Assembly (NCBI GenBank): GCA_900471525.1
Contig: UCEZ01000004.1
Span: 62,001-126,000, forward strand
From: Hyphomicrobiales bacterium
GTDB lineage: Bacteria; Pseudomonadota; Alphaproteobacteria; Rhizobiales; Rhizobiaceae
Length of the DNA: 64,000 bases
Direction of reading: 5' to 3'
Part shown: one piece after another, positions 34,066 through 46,400 of the stretch
Layout: every line of letters starts with the position of its first letter
Numbering within the stretch: the stretch's first letter is position 1
Program-made: the position numbers and the translations under genes
Notes under the pieces: model-generated
The model's input: the letters and a program-made list of their open reading frames with translations, nothing else
What the model was told of the DNA's origin: nothing
Database searches by the model: none

Positions 34066-35001
34066 ATGTCAAAACCTCGCAAACCCAAGGGCCGCCCGGT
34101 TTCCGGCTGGCTGATCCTCGACAAGCCGCTGGATTTCGGCTCGACTGAAGCCGTGTCGAAGATCAAATGGCTGTTCAAGGCGCAGAAGGCAGGCCACGCC
34201 GGCACGCTCGATCCGTTGGCCTCCGGCATGCTGCCGATTGCGCTGGGCGATGCGACGAAGACCGTTCCCTACGTGATGGACGGTCGCAAGATCTACGAAT
34301 TCGCCGTTGCCTGGGGCGAGGAGCGCTCGACCGACGATCTCGAAGGCGAGGTCACGCAGTCGTCCGATGCCCGGCCTTCCGAGGAAGACATTCGCGCCTT
34401 GCTGCCGAAGTATACCGGCGTGATCAGCCAGGTGCCGCCGCAGTTTTCGGCGATCAAGATCGATGGCAACCGCGCTTACGATCTCGCCCGCGAAGGCGAA
34501 ACCGTCGATATTCCGGCCCGCGAAGTGGAAGTGTTCCGCCTGTCGCTGCTCGGCTGCACGCCGAATCTCGCGCATTTCGAGATCGAATGCGGCAAGGGTA
34601 CCTATGTGCGGTCGCTGGCGCGCGACTTCGGTCGTGATCTCGGCTGCTTTGGCCATATCGCGTCGCTGCGCCGCAGCTTCGTCGCTCCGTTTGCAGAAGA
34701 GGCGATGGTGCCGCTGGCGGAACTGGTGGCATTGGAAAAGATCGAGAGCGACGAGGAGCGGCTTGAGGCGCTCGACGCCTTCCTGATCGATACCGGCGAA
34801 GCGCTGTCGAACCTGCCGCACATCGCGATTACCGAGGATCAGGCCCATCGCCTGAAAATGGGCAATCCGATCATCCTGCGCGGCCGCGATGCGCCCATGG
34901 CGGAGCCGGAGGCCTATGCGACGTCGCGCGGCAAGCTGGTCGCCATCGGGGAGATCGGCGAGGGCGAATTCCGACCCAAGCGCGTCTTCGTCGCCGGTTG
35001 A
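34066..35001 (+). CDS. truB: tRNA pseudouridine(55) synthase
   Basis: TruB makes pseudouridine 55 in the T-loop of tRNAs. The 311 residues include the catalytic motif [14 protein letters not shown] with Asp49, then the thumb-loop region with [22 protein letters not shown], and the [13 protein letters not shown] motif. The C-terminal PUA-like part has [11 protein letters not shown]. It lies 3 bp after the upstream unknown gene in the rbfA operon. Confidence 0.97.
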   Translation: MSKPRKPKGRPVSGWLILDKPLDFGSTEAVSKIKWLFKAQKAGHAGTLDPLASGMLPIALGDATKTVPYVMDGRKIYEFAVAWGEERSTDDLEGEVTQSSDARPSEEDIRALLPKYTGVISQVPPQFSAIKIDGNRAYDLAREGETVDIPAREVEVFRLSLLGCTPNLAHFEIECGKGTYVRSLARDFGRDLGCFGHIASLRRSFVAPFAEEAMVPLAELVALEKIESDEERLEALDAFLIDTGEALSNLPHIAITEDQAHRLKMGNPIILRGRDAPMAEPEAYATSRGKLVAIGEIGEGEFRPKRVFVAG

Positions 35002-35170
35002 AACCGGTGGCCTTCCCATAGATTTCACCGCACTGCATCGGTTGCCTTCGTAAAATCGGTGGCGCATGTTCCTGTCTGCGATCGGGATTCGCGAACGCTT
35101 CAGGAGTGATACGCGTCGTGTGGTGTTAGACGCCGTCAACGTATTGCCCTGATTTCCGGGTCTGGGGACG

Positions 35171-36895
35171 GTGGATGAGGGACGCTTGAGCGACGGACAG
35201 GACAAAAAGAGCGGGCCGGGCACTGCCTGGATGACACGCCTGCGCTCACGGCTGAGACGCCCGCTGTCGTTCTACCTGACGGTTTTGCTGCTCGTCGCCA
35301 TCATCCCGTCCTTTGTGTTTTCGATGATTATCCTGAAGCGCAGCACCGACGAACAGGAGCGCGTGGTGACCGCGCTGCTCAAGGCATCGACAGGATCGGT
35401 CACGCGCGTTGTAGAGCGTGAAATCGACGGCATGCTGACCACGCTCAAGGTGTTGTCCACCGCCAGCACGATCGACAGCAAGAACCTTCAACAATTCTAC
35501 GAACGCGCCCGCTCGTCGCTGGCGGACACGGATTCGAACCTTTTGGTGATCGATCGTGCCCACAACCAGCTTTTCAACACGCGGGTACCGTTCGGGAGCC
35601 AGCTGGCAAAAGCGTCCGATCCAACTTCCATCGACCAGGCCTTCCGAAATGGCGGACCGTTCGTTTCGAATGTCTTTTTCGGCCAGACGGCAAACAGGTG
35701 GGTTTTCAACGTCTATCTTCCGATCACCACGCCGCTGGGCAATGGCGATTATCTGCTGACCCTCACGCAGAACGCCGAGAATATGCTGAAGGCAGTCAAC
35801 CGTGACGTGCTGTCGCCCGGCTGGAATGCTGCATTGCTCGATGCGGCCGGCAATGTGATTGCCTCGTCCGATACGGCGCTGGCGGTTGGCAAGCCGTTTT
35901 TCATGGAGATCGTGCCGGCATTACGTGTCGGCGTCGGCGAGGCGGTTCATGATGGCGTGGACTATCGGACAGTCACCGAATTTTCGGTACTGACCGGCTG
36001 GAAGATCGTCGCTTGGGCGAAAAGCGCCGATGTCGATGCGCCGGCACTCTGGTCTTACCTCTGGCTGTCGCTGGGTGGCCTCCTCTTTGCCGGCATAGCC
36101 ATAGCAGGGTCTGCCACGATCGCACGACTGCTGGCACAGGGCGTGAAAATGCTGGCTCGGGATGCGCATCTTCTCGGCGAAGGCAGGCCGATCGCAGCCC
36201 GCAGGCACATGATTACCGAGATCGAGACCGTATCGACGGCGCTGGCCGAAGCGGCGCGGGCGCGCAGAAAAGCGGAAAACGAGATTCGCTTCCTGATGCG
36301 CGAGGTAGCGCACCGGTCGAAGAACCAGCTGACCGTCATCCAGTCGATGCTCAACCAGTCTCTCAACGCGGCGGAAAGTCGGGTGGATTTCGCCGAAACC
36401 TTCCGCAAGCGCATCGCCGGCCTTGCCCGCTCGACCGATCTGATGATTGCCAATGCCGCGCAGGGCGTGGATTTTCAGGAGTTGGCACAGAACCAGCTGC
36501 AGCCGTTCACTCCCGACGATCCACGGCGGGTCCGGTTGTCGGGACCGCCGGTCCGGCTGGATGCGCAGGTGTCGCAGACGCTGGGCATGGCCCTGCACGA
36601 GCTTGCCACCAATGCGACGAAATATGGTGCGCTTGCCAATAGTGGCGGTATCATCGACCTGCAATGGTCGGTTGCGGACGGCACGTTTCTTGTCGTCTGG
36701 AGAGAAAAGGGCGCTGACATCGATCCGGATGCGAACGGTACCGTGCGCAAGGGGTTCGGCACGATGGTTCTCGAGCGCATGCTCGGCATGGCGCTGGATG
36801 CGAAGCTGGAGCGCGTCATGCACCTCGACGGCATCGAATGGCGCGTGCAGATTCCGAACGAAAAATTGAGCGCCAACCTGTCAGTTCAACCGTAG
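35171..36895 (+). CDS. HWE-family sensor histidine kinase
   Basis: This 574-residue membrane sensor starts with GTG (35171), with ATG at 35231 as an alternative. A TM helix at about 33-53 is followed by a periplasmic dCache-like sensor (about 55-290), then a second TM helix (about 292-312). The kinase region has the HWE phospho-acceptor motif FLMREVAHRSKNQL with His381, then ATP-lid motifs LHELATNATKYGAL and GFGTMVLERML. HWE kinases in rhizobia often feed the general stress response, but no response regulator is beside it. Confidence 0.93.
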   Translation: MDEGRLSDGQDKKSGPGTAWMTRLRSRLRRPLSFYLTVLLLVAIIPSFVFSMIILKRSTDEQERVVTALLKASTGSVTRVVEREIDGMLTTLKVLSTASTIDSKNLQQFYERARSSLADTDSNLLVIDRAHNQLFNTRVPFGSQLAKASDPTSIDQAFRNGGPFVSNVFFGQTANRWVFNVYLPITTPLGNGDYLLTLTQNAENMLKAVNRDVLSPGWNAALLDAAGNVIASSDTALAVGKPFFMEIVPALRVGVGEAVHDGVDYRTVTEFSVLTGWKIVAWAKSADVDAPALWSYLWLSLGGLLFAGIAIAGSATIARLLAQGVKMLARDAHLLGEGRPIAARRHMITEIETVSTALAEAARARRKAENEIRFLMREVAHRSKNQLTVIQSMLNQSLNAAESRVDFAETFRKRIAGLARSTDLMIANAAQGVDFQELAQNQLQPFTPDDPRRVRLSGPPVRLDAQVSQTLGMALHELATNATKYGALANSGGIIDLQWSVADGTFLVVWREKGADIDPDANGTVRKGFGTMVLERMLGMALDAKLERVMHLDGIEWRVQIPNEKLSANLSVQP

Positions 36896-36943
36896 CGCGT
36901 TGTAACGCGCCGTCACGGCGTATCGCGCAGTGGAGGAGTGCGG

Positions 36944-37279
36944 ATGTTTCGAGACGGCATCAAACCGGCCACTATTCTCGTTGTTTTCCTTTTCGGCTGT
37001 GTGGCAGTGCCCGCCTTCGGTGCGGATTGCATTGTGGCCGACCCGACCGGAACGCCGCTCAACGTGCGCTCCGCGCCTCAAGGCAGCGTGCTGTCCGTTC
37101 TTGAAAACGGCGTAAGCGTGGAGGTTGTCGATGAACTCTCCCGCGGTGGCAAGCGGTGGGCAAAGGTGTCGGCAAACGGCGAAACGCTCGGCTGGGTATT
37201 TGCCGCCTATCTCGATTGCGCAGCGGCTGACGACACCCGCAAGTCCGCGCCGATGCACCCGCGTACAGCGCCGCAATGA
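36944..37279 (+). CDS. Secreted SH3-domain protein
   Basis: This 111-residue exported protein has a signal peptide (ATILVVFLFGCVAVPAFGA, about residues 9-27) and one bacterial SH3-like domain (about 30-95: DPTGTPLNVRSAPQGSVLSVLENGVSVEVVDEL...WVFAAYLDC). Such domains bind cell wall. TGGAGGAG lies just before the ATG at 36944. It is 48 bp after the HWE kinase and may be cotranscribed. Confidence 0.88.
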   Translation: MFRDGIKPATILVVFLFGCVAVPAFGADCIVADPTGTPLNVRSAPQGSVLSVLENGVSVEVVDELSRGGKRWAKVSANGETLGWVFAAYLDCAAADDTRKSAPMHPRTAPQ

Positions 37280-37457
37280 TGGTGGTTTGAGGCATTGCGG
37301 CGCCTTTATCCGCCCTCTTTCTTTTTGATGCCGGATGGTTTATAGGCAGCGCCAGCATCAGACCCCGCCCTCTGCGGACTTTTGCCTTCATGGCCGCAGC
37401 TAGACGACATCCCGGCTGCTGGCGACCCGAAATCCTAAACATTGAAAGGATGACACG

Positions 37458-37727
37458 ATGTCGATCACTGCAGAGCGCAAGGCTGCGCTCATCAAGGAAT
37501 ACGCAATCGTCGAAGGCGACACCGGTTCTCCGGAAGTCCAGGTTGCAATCCTCACTGAGCGGATCAACAATCTGACCGATCACTTCAAGGACCACAAGAA
37601 GGACAACCACTCGCGTCGTGGCCTTCTGGCAATGGTTTCCAGCCGCCGTTCGCTCCTTGACTATGTCAAGGGCAAGGACGAAGCCCGTTACACCAAGCTG
37701 ATTGGTGCTCTCGGCATCCGCCGCTAA
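37458..37727 (+). CDS. rpsO: 30S ribosomal protein S15
   Basis: S15 binds the central domain of 16S rRNA. The 89-residue sequence is canonical ([51 protein letters not shown]). An AAAGGA site precedes the ATG. It is followed by a terminator and then pnp, the widely conserved rpsO-pnp order. Confidence 0.98.
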   Translation: MSITAERKAALIKEYAIVEGDTGSPEVQVAILTERINNLTDHFKDHKKDNHSRRGLLAMVSSRRSLLDYVKGKDEARYTKLIGALGIRR

Positions 37728-38082
37728 GCCTTACACCCGGCGGGAACCTCCAGCGAGGCACCCGCCGGCTCTTTTTTGCGGTAACCATTCCGCGTTTGCG
37801 CTTCCCGGCAGGCCATTGCGGCAACCCCGAAGCGGACACCCAGCAGACCGGATGGGCCGGCTCTGCGGAACCAACCGATGACCTGTCATGGGGCAGGATT
37901 GCAGGATGCTTCGGCGCTGCTCGTTTTCCAAGGCACCGGAAGGCATCAGGCTTTCAGGAGCGGAACGACCGCCAGCCAGATTTGGAAGCCTCCCGTTGTC
38001 TTGCCCGTGATGTGTCATTTTTGCGGACCGCCCGCGCCGATCAAGGCTGCGGCGTGGACTTTCCGCACACGAAGGACAAAAC
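37728..38082 (+). promoter_or_regulatory. rpsO-pnp intergenic region
   Basis: This 355-bp stretch contains the rpsO terminator at its start and the pnp promoter/leader. In other bacteria this leader is cleaved by RNase III and bound by PNPase for autoregulation. I could not identify a convincing -35/-10 pair or long hairpin by eye. Confidence 0.5.
37737..37778 (+). terminator. Rho-independent terminator of rpsO
   Basis: CCGGCGGG (37737-37744) and CCCGCCGG (37761-37768) form an 8-bp stem with a large loop, followed by CTCTTTTTTG. Confidence 0.85.
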
Positions 38083-40215
<2,133 letters not shown>

Positions 40216-40239
40216 GCGTTCGGCTGTTTAATCGACTAC

Positions 40240-40271
40240 GGGCGCGGAGCGGATCGTTCCGCGCCCTTTCT
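40240..40271 (+). terminator. Rho-independent terminator of pnp
   Basis: GGGCGCGGA and TCCGCGCCC form a perfect 9-bp stem followed by TTTCTT. Confidence 0.85.
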
Positions 40272-40297
40272 TATTGTTCCCGCTAGGACCACCGACC

Positions 40298-41314
40298 ATG
40301 AGCCGCGACACGCTGAAGACCCTTTTCCATCCTTTCGAGACCGGCGTAATTCCTGCACCCGGCGAAGGCGAGCGTGTGCTGTTCCTGGGAGCCGAGGCGG
40401 GTTACCGGCTGCCGGCCGAGTTTGCAGGCTCGATTGCCGCCGTGCAGGCATCAAAGCCGCTGTACAAGGCTCTGGAAGCCGCCAAGGCGGCCGTGACGCC
40501 GCTGATCGAAGGGGAAGACTATGACGCCGCCCTCATCCTTTGCGGCAAGCACAAGGGCGAGAACGAGGACCGGATCGCCGAAGCGCTGAAGCGCGTCAAG
40601 GTCGGCGGCCTTATCGTTGTCGCGGGCGGCAAGGACGATGGCATCCAGTCGCTGCGCAAGCGCGTCAACCAGCTCGGCTGGGGTGGCGACAGCCTGCCGA
40701 AATACCACGGCATCGCCTTCTGGTTCGGCCGTCCCGAAGACGCAAGCGACGTCATTGCCAAATTCGCCAAGAAGCCCGTTCGCGTCGAGGGCCGTTTCGA
40801 TGCGGCGCCCGGCATGTTCTCGCATGAGCGCATCGATGCCGGCTCCGAACTGCTCGCCTCGCGTCTTCCCGACGATTTCAAGGGCCACGCAGCCGATTTC
40901 GGCGCCGGCTGGGGCTATCTGTCGGTGATGCTGGCGGAAAAAGCCCCGGGATTGAAGGGTATCGATCTGTTCGAGGCCGACTATCACGCTCTGGAGGCTG
41001 CCAGGGTCAACCTGAAGGCCAATTCTCCGAACGTACCGACGCGGTTCTTCTGGCAGGACCTGACATCCGAGGAAACCCGCGACAAATACGACCTGATCGT
41101 CATGAACCCGCCCTTCCACGAGACGCAGGCCGCCGACCCGGCGCTGGGCGTCGCGATGATCAAGGCGGCTGCCAAGGCACTGAAGATCGGTGGCCGGCTG
41201 ATGCTCGTTGCCAATCGCGGCCTGCCCTACGAGCCTGTCATGACCGAGACCTTCAAGGAATGGGGCGAAACCTGCCGCAACGCCCGCTTCAAGGTGCTCT
41301 GGGGCAAGCGCTAA
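40298..41314 (+). CDS. rsmC: Class I SAM methyltransferase, RsmC-like
   Basis: This resembles RsmC/RsmD-type 16S rRNA (guanine-N2) methyltransferases. It has 338 residues from the ATG at 40298. The N-terminal half (to about 160) is a degenerate methyltransferase-like domain; the C-terminal half has the SAM motif ADFGAGWGYLSVMLAE and the catalytic MNPPFHE. The N+C duplicated layout is diagnostic of RsmC. The exact guanine target is inferred. Confidence 0.88.
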   Translation: MSRDTLKTLFHPFETGVIPAPGEGERVLFLGAEAGYRLPAEFAGSIAAVQASKPLYKALEAAKAAVTPLIEGEDYDAALILCGKHKGENEDRIAEALKRVKVGGLIVVAGGKDDGIQSLRKRVNQLGWGGDSLPKYHGIAFWFGRPEDASDVIAKFAKKPVRVEGRFDAAPGMFSHERIDAGSELLASRLPDDFKGHAADFGAGWGYLSVMLAEKAPGLKGIDLFEADYHALEAARVNLKANSPNVPTRFFWQDLTSEETRDKYDLIVMNPPFHETQAADPALGVAMIKAAAKALKIGGRLMLVANRGLPYEPVMTETFKEWGETCRNARFKVLWGKR

Positions 41315-41412
41315 GGCCTCCGTTTTTGTAATTGCTTTATCGGCGAAACGGGTACACGCTCGTGTCATTGCGACCGCATGCGGTCATGCGGATGCGCCGA
41401 TGGAGTGTGCCA

Positions 41413-41652
41413 ATGGTTTCGAGCTCTGGACACCGCCCGCCCGTCACCGAGGGCGTCGCTGAAGTCATCGTCAAAGATATCAAGAGCGGGGAGGGCAAGA
41501 GCGGTGCCTCGGAGGTTCCCCTGGCCTTCCAGACCGGCCGCCCGCCCGTTGATCCAACCGTCCTTGGGCAAACTCGCAAGCAGATGACCATGTTCGGCGT
41601 GTTTGCGATCGCGGTGCTGGCACTGTTGCTCGTCGTTTGGTGGGCCGCCTGA
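41413..41652 (+). CDS. Small C-tail-anchored membrane protein, unknown function
   Basis: This 79-residue protein has a soluble N-terminal part and a single C-terminal TM helix (TMFGVFAIAVLALLLVVWW, about residues 58-77). I do not recognise a family. The start is uncertain, since the frame is open upstream with other ATGs (near 41386-41392). It is convergent with hicB. Confidence 0.6.
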   Translation: MVSSSGHRPPVTEGVAEVIVKDIKSGEGKSGASEVPLAFQTGRPPVDPTVLGQTRKQMTMFGVFAIAVLALLLVVWWAA

Positions 41653-41656
41653 CGCT

Positions 41657-42052
41657 TCAGGCGGCTTCAATCTCCTTGCGGGCACAACTGGCAAGAAAAG
41701 CCGAGCGTGTCAGGCCACGTTCGCGGGCAGCCACGTCGATGGCATCCAGCATGCCTTTTTCAAACGTGACATTCGCGCGCACGATCCGAGTGCTGTCCTC
41801 GATGAACGGAACACGCATCAGGAAAGCGCCCGTTGCCAGTTCTCCACGAATATCCTCCCGGCGCATTATCTCGTCATGGGAGGAGGGGACCGGTACAGTC
41901 TGGTCCTCGGCCCATAGCCGGATTGCTTCCACCGCATTCGCAGTCAAGTCCTCCTCGTCATCGGCGGCGGAGAAAACGTCCGGCAGGTCTGGAAATGTCA
42001 CGCCATAGGCGCTGTCCTTCTCTTTGTGGACGAGAGCGATGAAGTGTTTCAT
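41657..42052 (-). CDS. hicB: HicB-family antitoxin
   Basis: HicB neutralises the HicA mRNA interferase and represses the operon. The 131-residue protein has the partial RNase H-like fold (FIALVHKEKDSAYGVTFPDLPDVFSAADD) and a C-terminal helical part ending GLTRSAFLASCARKEIEAA, as in RHH-type HicB proteins. The ATG at 42052 is 2 bases after the hicA stop. An earlier in-frame ATG at 42064 overlaps hicA. Confidence 0.93.
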   Translation of the reverse strand: MKHFIALVHKEKDSAYGVTFPDLPDVFSAADDEEDLTANAVEAIRLWAEDQTVPVPSSHDEIMRREDIRGELATGAFLMRVPFIEDSTRIVRANVTFEKGMLDAIDVAARERGLTRSAFLASCARKEIEAA

Positions 42053-42054
42053 GG

Positions 42055-42237
42055 TCAAATCCATCCAGCTTGTTTCGCGATAGCCCGCGCGGTTCCTGTC
42101 GGCAGATCCTTTTTCGGATGCGGCACGATGATTGTCCTTGTGCCCTTGCGAAGCTTGTGATGCGAGCCACTGATGGACACGAGCTCAAACCCTTCGGCCT
42201 TGAGGCGCTTGATAATTGTTTTGCTGTCCCGCTCCAT
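42055..42237 (-). CDS. hicA: HicA-family mRNA interferase toxin
   Basis: HicA is a small double-stranded-RNA-binding-like toxin that cleaves mRNA. The 60 residues have the full signature GSHHKLRKGTRTIIVPHPKKDLPTGTARAIAKQAGW, with the catalytic His in GSHH. The ATG at 42237 (MERDSK) matches the family start; an ATG at 42252 is an alternative. It precedes hicB in the usual toxin-first order. Confidence 0.94.
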   Translation of the reverse strand: MERDSKTIIKRLKAEGFELVSISGSHHKLRKGTRTIIVPHPKKDLPTGTARAIAKQAGWI

Positions 42238-42328
42238 CCGCGCACAATCCATCAAAGCTTAATGCGCAACATAATGCGTATCGGGCCTTGATGCAATATC
42301 GTAGGATCGCGCCTAAGTGCAGATGAAC

Positions 42329-44215
42329 TCAGCCCTTCAACGCCCGCTCGAACAGCCGCGACAGCCGTTCGGCAAAAGCCCGGGGGTCTTCGGGCTTGTC
42401 GCCGTCGAGAACGCGGGCCTGATCCAGCAAAAGCTGGACGGCGTCGGCGCGGAAGTCGTCGCTGCCGCCCGATGCCAGCGCAGTTATCAGCCCGTGGCCG
42501 GGATTGATCTCGAGGATAGGCTTGGCGGTCGCATCTAGCCTTCCAGCGCCCTGCAAGAGCTTTTCCAGCTGGCGATCATAACCCTGTTCCGGCGCGACGA
42601 GGCAGACGGCGCTTTCCGTCAGCCGGTCGGACGTCCGCACGTCGGAGACCGCGTCGCCGAGCGTCGATTTGGCAAAGGCGATGAAATCGCTGACGACCTG
42701 TGCTGTCTCCGGTACTGGTGGTGTTTCGCCATCAGCCTTCGGCACCTGGGCGAGATCGGCGGCGCCTTGCGTGATCGACTTGAACGGCTTTCCTTCGAAA
42801 TCGGGTGCGGCCGTTACCCAAAAACTGTCGACCGAATCCGTCAGCAACAGAACCTCGATCCCGCGGGCGCGAAAACCTTCGAGTTGAGGCGAGGCCTTCA
42901 GCCGGTCGAGATTGTCACCCGCCAGATAATAGATCGCCGCCTGCGCATCCTTCATGCCCTTGACGTAGTCGGCAAGCGACCGCGTCGCCTCGTCTGATGC
43001 CGTGGTGCGGAAGCGCGACAGCGCGATCAACTGTGCCCGGCGCTTGAAATCGCCATAGATGCCTTCCTTCAGTACGCTGCCGAACGCATCCCAGAGTTTC
43101 GCGAAAGTATCCTTGTCGCTGTCCTGAAGCTTCTCGATGGCCGTCAGCACGCGGTTGGTCAGGCCCTTGCGAATGGCGGCAAGGATCGCGCTTTCCTGGA
43201 TCATTTCGCGCGAGACATTGAGCGGTAGGTCGGCCGTGTCGACGAGGCCGCACACGAAGCGCAGATAGCGCGGCAGAAGCTCAGCGTCGTCGGTGATGAA
43301 GACGCGCTTGACGTAGAGTTTCATCCGGCCCTTGCCGGTCGGGTCGAACAGATCAAGCGGCTTGGATTCCGGGACAAAGGCAAGACCGGTATATTCATGC
43401 CGGCCTTCGGCACGGAAATGCACGGTCAGCGCCGGTTCGTCATACTGGCCGGAGAGGCCACGGTAGAAGTCGGCATATTCTTCCGTAGTAATCTCGTTGC
43501 GGGATTTCGTCCAGAGCGCCGAGCCGTCGCCGATGCGCTCCACCTCCGCACCGGGCTTTTCGATCAGATCGATGGGCACGGGTACGTGACCGGACTGATC
43601 CTTGACGATCTTCTGGACGCTCCATTTCGAGGTGTAGCTCTTGGCGTCGTCCATGAGGTGCAACGTGATGCGGGTGCCACGCACCGGCGCGTCAGCCAGA
43701 TCGGCTTCGGACACGGTGTAGCTGCCCTTGCCGTCGGAGGACCAGAGCCAGGCATGGGCACCGCCAGCGTGGCGTGAGACGACATCGACCTTGTCTGCCA
43801 CCATGAAGGCGGAGTAGAAGCCGACGCCGAACTGCCCGATCAGCTGCGCGCCTTCGCCTGCCTTTGCCGCCTCGACGCGCTCCATGAAAGCGCGCGTGCC
43901 GGAGCGGGCAATGGTGCCGAGCGCCTCGACCATATCATCGCGGCTCATGCCGATACCGTTGTCCTCGACAACGAGCCGATTGTTGTCGGCATCGAGCGTC
44001 AGGGTAATGCGCTGCGTCGGATCGTCTGAAATCAGTTCCGGCGCGCTGAGCGCCTCGTAGCGCAGCTTCTCGCAGGCATCGGCGGCGTTGGAGATCAGCT
44101 CGCGCAGGAACACGTCCTTGTCGGAGTAGACGGAGTGCACCATGAGGTGCAGCAGCCGTGCGACATCGGCCTCAAAGACGTGATTTTCGACGGGTTTTTC
44201 AGCAGCATTGTTCAT
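42329..44215 (-). CDS. htpG: Chaperone protein HtpG (Hsp90)
   Basis: HtpG is the bacterial Hsp90. The 628 residues include the GHKL ATPase domain with ELISNAADACEKLRYE, DNGIGM and GQFGVGFYS (about residues 40-130), the middle domain (to about 500) and the C-terminal dimerisation domain. Full length is present. It is monocistronic and leftward, convergent to nothing on its 3' side except hicA upstream region. Confidence 0.97.
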   Translation of the reverse strand: MNNAAEKPVENHVFEADVARLLHLMVHSVYSDKDVFLRELISNAADACEKLRYEALSAPELISDDPTQRITLTLDADNNRLVVEDNGIGMSRDDMVEALGTIARSGTRAFMERVEAAKAGEGAQLIGQFGVGFYSAFMVADKVDVVSRHAGGAHAWLWSSDGKGSYTVSEADLADAPVRGTRITLHLMDDAKSYTSKWSVQKIVKDQSGHVPVPIDLIEKPGAEVERIGDGSALWTKSRNEITTEEYADFYRGLSGQYDEPALTVHFRAEGRHEYTGLAFVPESKPLDLFDPTGKGRMKLYVKRVFITDDAELLPRYLRFVCGLVDTADLPLNVSREMIQESAILAAIRKGLTNRVLTAIEKLQDSDKDTFAKLWDAFGSVLKEGIYGDFKRRAQLIALSRFRTTASDEATRSLADYVKGMKDAQAAIYYLAGDNLDRLKASPQLEGFRARGIEVLLLTDSVDSFWVTAAPDFEGKPFKSITQGAADLAQVPKADGETPPVPETAQVVSDFIAFAKSTLGDAVSDVRTSDRLTESAVCLVAPEQGYDRQLEKLLQGAGRLDATAKPILEINPGHGLITALASGGSDDFRADAVQLLLDQARVLDGDKPEDPRAFAERLSRLFERALKG

Positions 44216-44317
44216 GCGTGTCTTGCCTCAACGTGTATCTGGACGGTTTTCGCGCTCTGAACTGGCAAGTGCAGATGCAAAATTCAAGAGGCACGAAAAG
44301 GGTCGGCGGGCCGGATT

Positions 44318-45124
44318 CTACTCCGCGTCCGCCGTGCGCAGGGTGTCGAGCGCCGGCATCGACGTGATGTTGTAGCCGGAGTCGACATAGTGGATTTCGC
44401 CGGTGACGCCGCGCGACAGGTCGGACAACAGGTAGAGCGCCGAGCTGCCGACATCCTCGATCGTCACGGTACGGCGCATCGGCGAGTTCTTCTGCTGCCA
44501 GGAGAGCATGGCGCGCGCATCGGAAATGCCGGCGCCGGCAAGCGTACGGATCGGGCCGGCGGAGATCGCATTGACACGGATGTTGCGGGAGCCGTAGTCG
44601 GCCGCCAGATAGCGCACGGAAGCCTCAAGGGCCGCCTTGGCGACGCCCATGACGTTGTAGTTCGGCATGACGCGCACGGAGCCGCCATAGGTCAGCGTCA
44701 GCATCGTGCCGCCGTCCGTCATCAGTTCGGCCGCACGCCTGGCGATCTCGGTGAAGGAGAAGCAGGAGATGACCATGGTGCGGCTGAAATTATCGCGGCT
44801 CGTGTCGGCGTACAGGCCCTTCAGCTCGTTCTTGTCGGAAAAGCCGATGGCGTGAACGACAAAGTCGAGCTTGCCCCATTTTTCTTTCAGCGTATCGATG
44901 GCGGCATCGACGGAGGCGATGTCCTCAACGTCGCAGGGAAGCAGGATATCGGACTTGAGCTCGGCTGCCAGCGGCTTGACGCGCTTGCCGAGTGCCTCGC
45001 CCTGATAGGTGAAGGCCAGTTCAGCACCCTGGGCCGCCAGTGCCTGGGCAATGCCCCAGGCGATCGAATGGCTGTTGGCAACCCCCATGATAAGGCCGCG
45101 TTTTCCGTTCATCAGACCGTTCAT
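44318..45124 (-). CDS. fabI: Enoyl-[acyl-carrier-protein] reductase (NADH)
   Basis: FabI reduces trans-2-enoyl-ACP in the last step of each fatty-acid elongation cycle. The 268 residues have the short-chain dehydrogenase fold: GLIMGVANSHSIAWGIA (cofactor), and the active-site Tyr...Lys in YNVMGVAKAAL. The ATG at 45124 lies 4 bases after the fabB stop. The gene closes the fabA-fabB-fabI operon. Confidence 0.97.
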   Translation of the reverse strand: MNGLMNGKRGLIMGVANSHSIAWGIAQALAAQGAELAFTYQGEALGKRVKPLAAELKSDILLPCDVEDIASVDAAIDTLKEKWGKLDFVVHAIGFSDKNELKGLYADTSRDNFSRTMVISCFSFTEIARRAAELMTDGGTMLTLTYGGSVRVMPNYNVMGVAKAALEASVRYLAADYGSRNIRVNAISAGPIRTLAGAGISDARAMLSWQQKNSPMRRTVTIEDVGSSALYLLSDLSRGVTGEIHYVDSGYNITSMPALDTLRTADAE

Positions 45125-45128
45125 GGAT

Positions 45129-46352
45129 TTATCCGTTGTAGCGCTGGAAAACGAGCGTTGCGTTGGTGCCGCCAAAGCCGAAGGAGTTGGAAAGCGCGAT
45201 GTCGATCTTGGCATTGTCGATGCGCTTGCGCACGATCGGCACGCCGTCGAATTCCGGATCGAGCTCGGCGATGTGGGCGCTTTCGCCGATGAAGCCGGCC
45301 TGCATCATCAGGAGCGAATAGATCGATTCCTGGACGCCTGCAGCGCCTAGCGAGTGACCGGTCAGCGACTTGGTCGACTGGATATGCGGGATCTTGGCTC
45401 CGAAGACTTCGCGGATGGCGCCGATTTCCTTCGAATCGCCAACAGGCGTCGAGGTGCCGTGCGTGTTGACGTAGTCGACCTCGCCCTTCACCGTTGCCAG
45501 TGCCTGGCGCATGCAGCGGATGGCGCCTTCGCCGGATGGAGCCACCATGTCGTAGCCGTCCGAGGTTGCGCCATAGCCGGTGATCTCGGCATAGATCTTG
45601 GCACCGCGGGCCTTGGCATGTTCCAGTTCTTCCAGAACCAGAACACCGGCGCCACCGGCGATGACGAAGCCGTCGCGCGAAGCGTCATAGGCGCGCGAGG
45701 CGGTCGAGGGCGTGTCGTTGTACTTGGAGGACATCGCGCCCATGGCGTCGAACAGGTTCGACATGGTCCAGTCGAGGTCCTCGTGGCCGCCGGCGAACAT
45801 CACGTCCTGCTTGCCCCACTGGATCATTTCCATCGCATTGCCGATGCAGTGCGCCGACGTCGAACAGGCCGAGGAGATCGAATAGTTGACGCCGTGGATC
45901 TTGAACCAGGTGGCAAGCGTCGCGGATGCGGTCGAGGACATTGCCTTCGGCACGGCGAACGGGCCGATGCGCTTGGGCGAATTGTTCTTGATGGTGATTT
46001 CAGCCGCATCGATCAGTGTGCGGGTCGAGGGACCGCCGGAACCCATGATGATGCCGGTGCGCTCGTTGCCGCCGACATCTTTGTCTTCGAGGCCGCTATC
46101 GGCGATCGCCTGCTTCATGGCCACATGGTTCCACGTGCCGCCCTGTGACAGGAAGCGGGCTGCGCGGCGATCGACGAGATCGGTCGTGTCGATGCTGGGT
46201 GCGCCCCAGACCTGGCACTTGAAACCGTGCTCGGCAAAATCGTTCGAAAACGTAATGCCGGATTTCGCCTCGCGCAGCGACGCGGTGACTTCCTGCGCAT
46301 CGTTCCCGATGGAGGAAACAATACCCAGACCCGTGACAACAACCCGTCTCAT
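45129..46352 (-). CDS. fabB: 3-oxoacyl-[acyl-carrier-protein] synthase I
   Basis: FabB condenses malonyl-ACP with unsaturated acyl-ACP and is needed for the anaerobic unsaturated fatty acid pathway. The 407 residues have the ketosynthase signature with active Cys in [11 protein letters not shown], then THGTSTP and [12 protein letters not shown] (the two His). The ATG is at 46352, 48 bp after the fabA stop. fabI follows 4 bp after its stop. Confidence 0.97.
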   Translation of the reverse strand: MRRVVVTGLGIVSSIGNDAQEVTASLREAKSGITFSNDFAEHGFKCQVWGAPSIDTTDLVDRRAARFLSQGGTWNHVAMKQAIADSGLEDKDVGGNERTGIIMGSGGPSTRTLIDAAEITIKNNSPKRIGPFAVPKAMSSTASATLATWFKIHGVNYSISSACSTSAHCIGNAMEMIQWGKQDVMFAGGHEDLDWTMSNLFDAMGAMSSKYNDTPSTASRAYDASRDGFVIAGGAGVLVLEELEHAKARGAKIYAEITGYGATSDGYDMVAPSGEGAIRCMRQALATVKGEVDYVNTHGTSTPVGDSKEIGAIREVFGAKIPHIQSTKSLTGHSLGAAGVQESIYSLLMMQAGFIGESAHIAELDPEFDGVPIVRKRIDNAKIDIALSNSFGFGGTNATLVFQRYNG

Positions 46353-46400
46353 GTCGATGACCTCTTCTTTAATGTCGCTGAGTGCGGCTCATGCCGCGGT

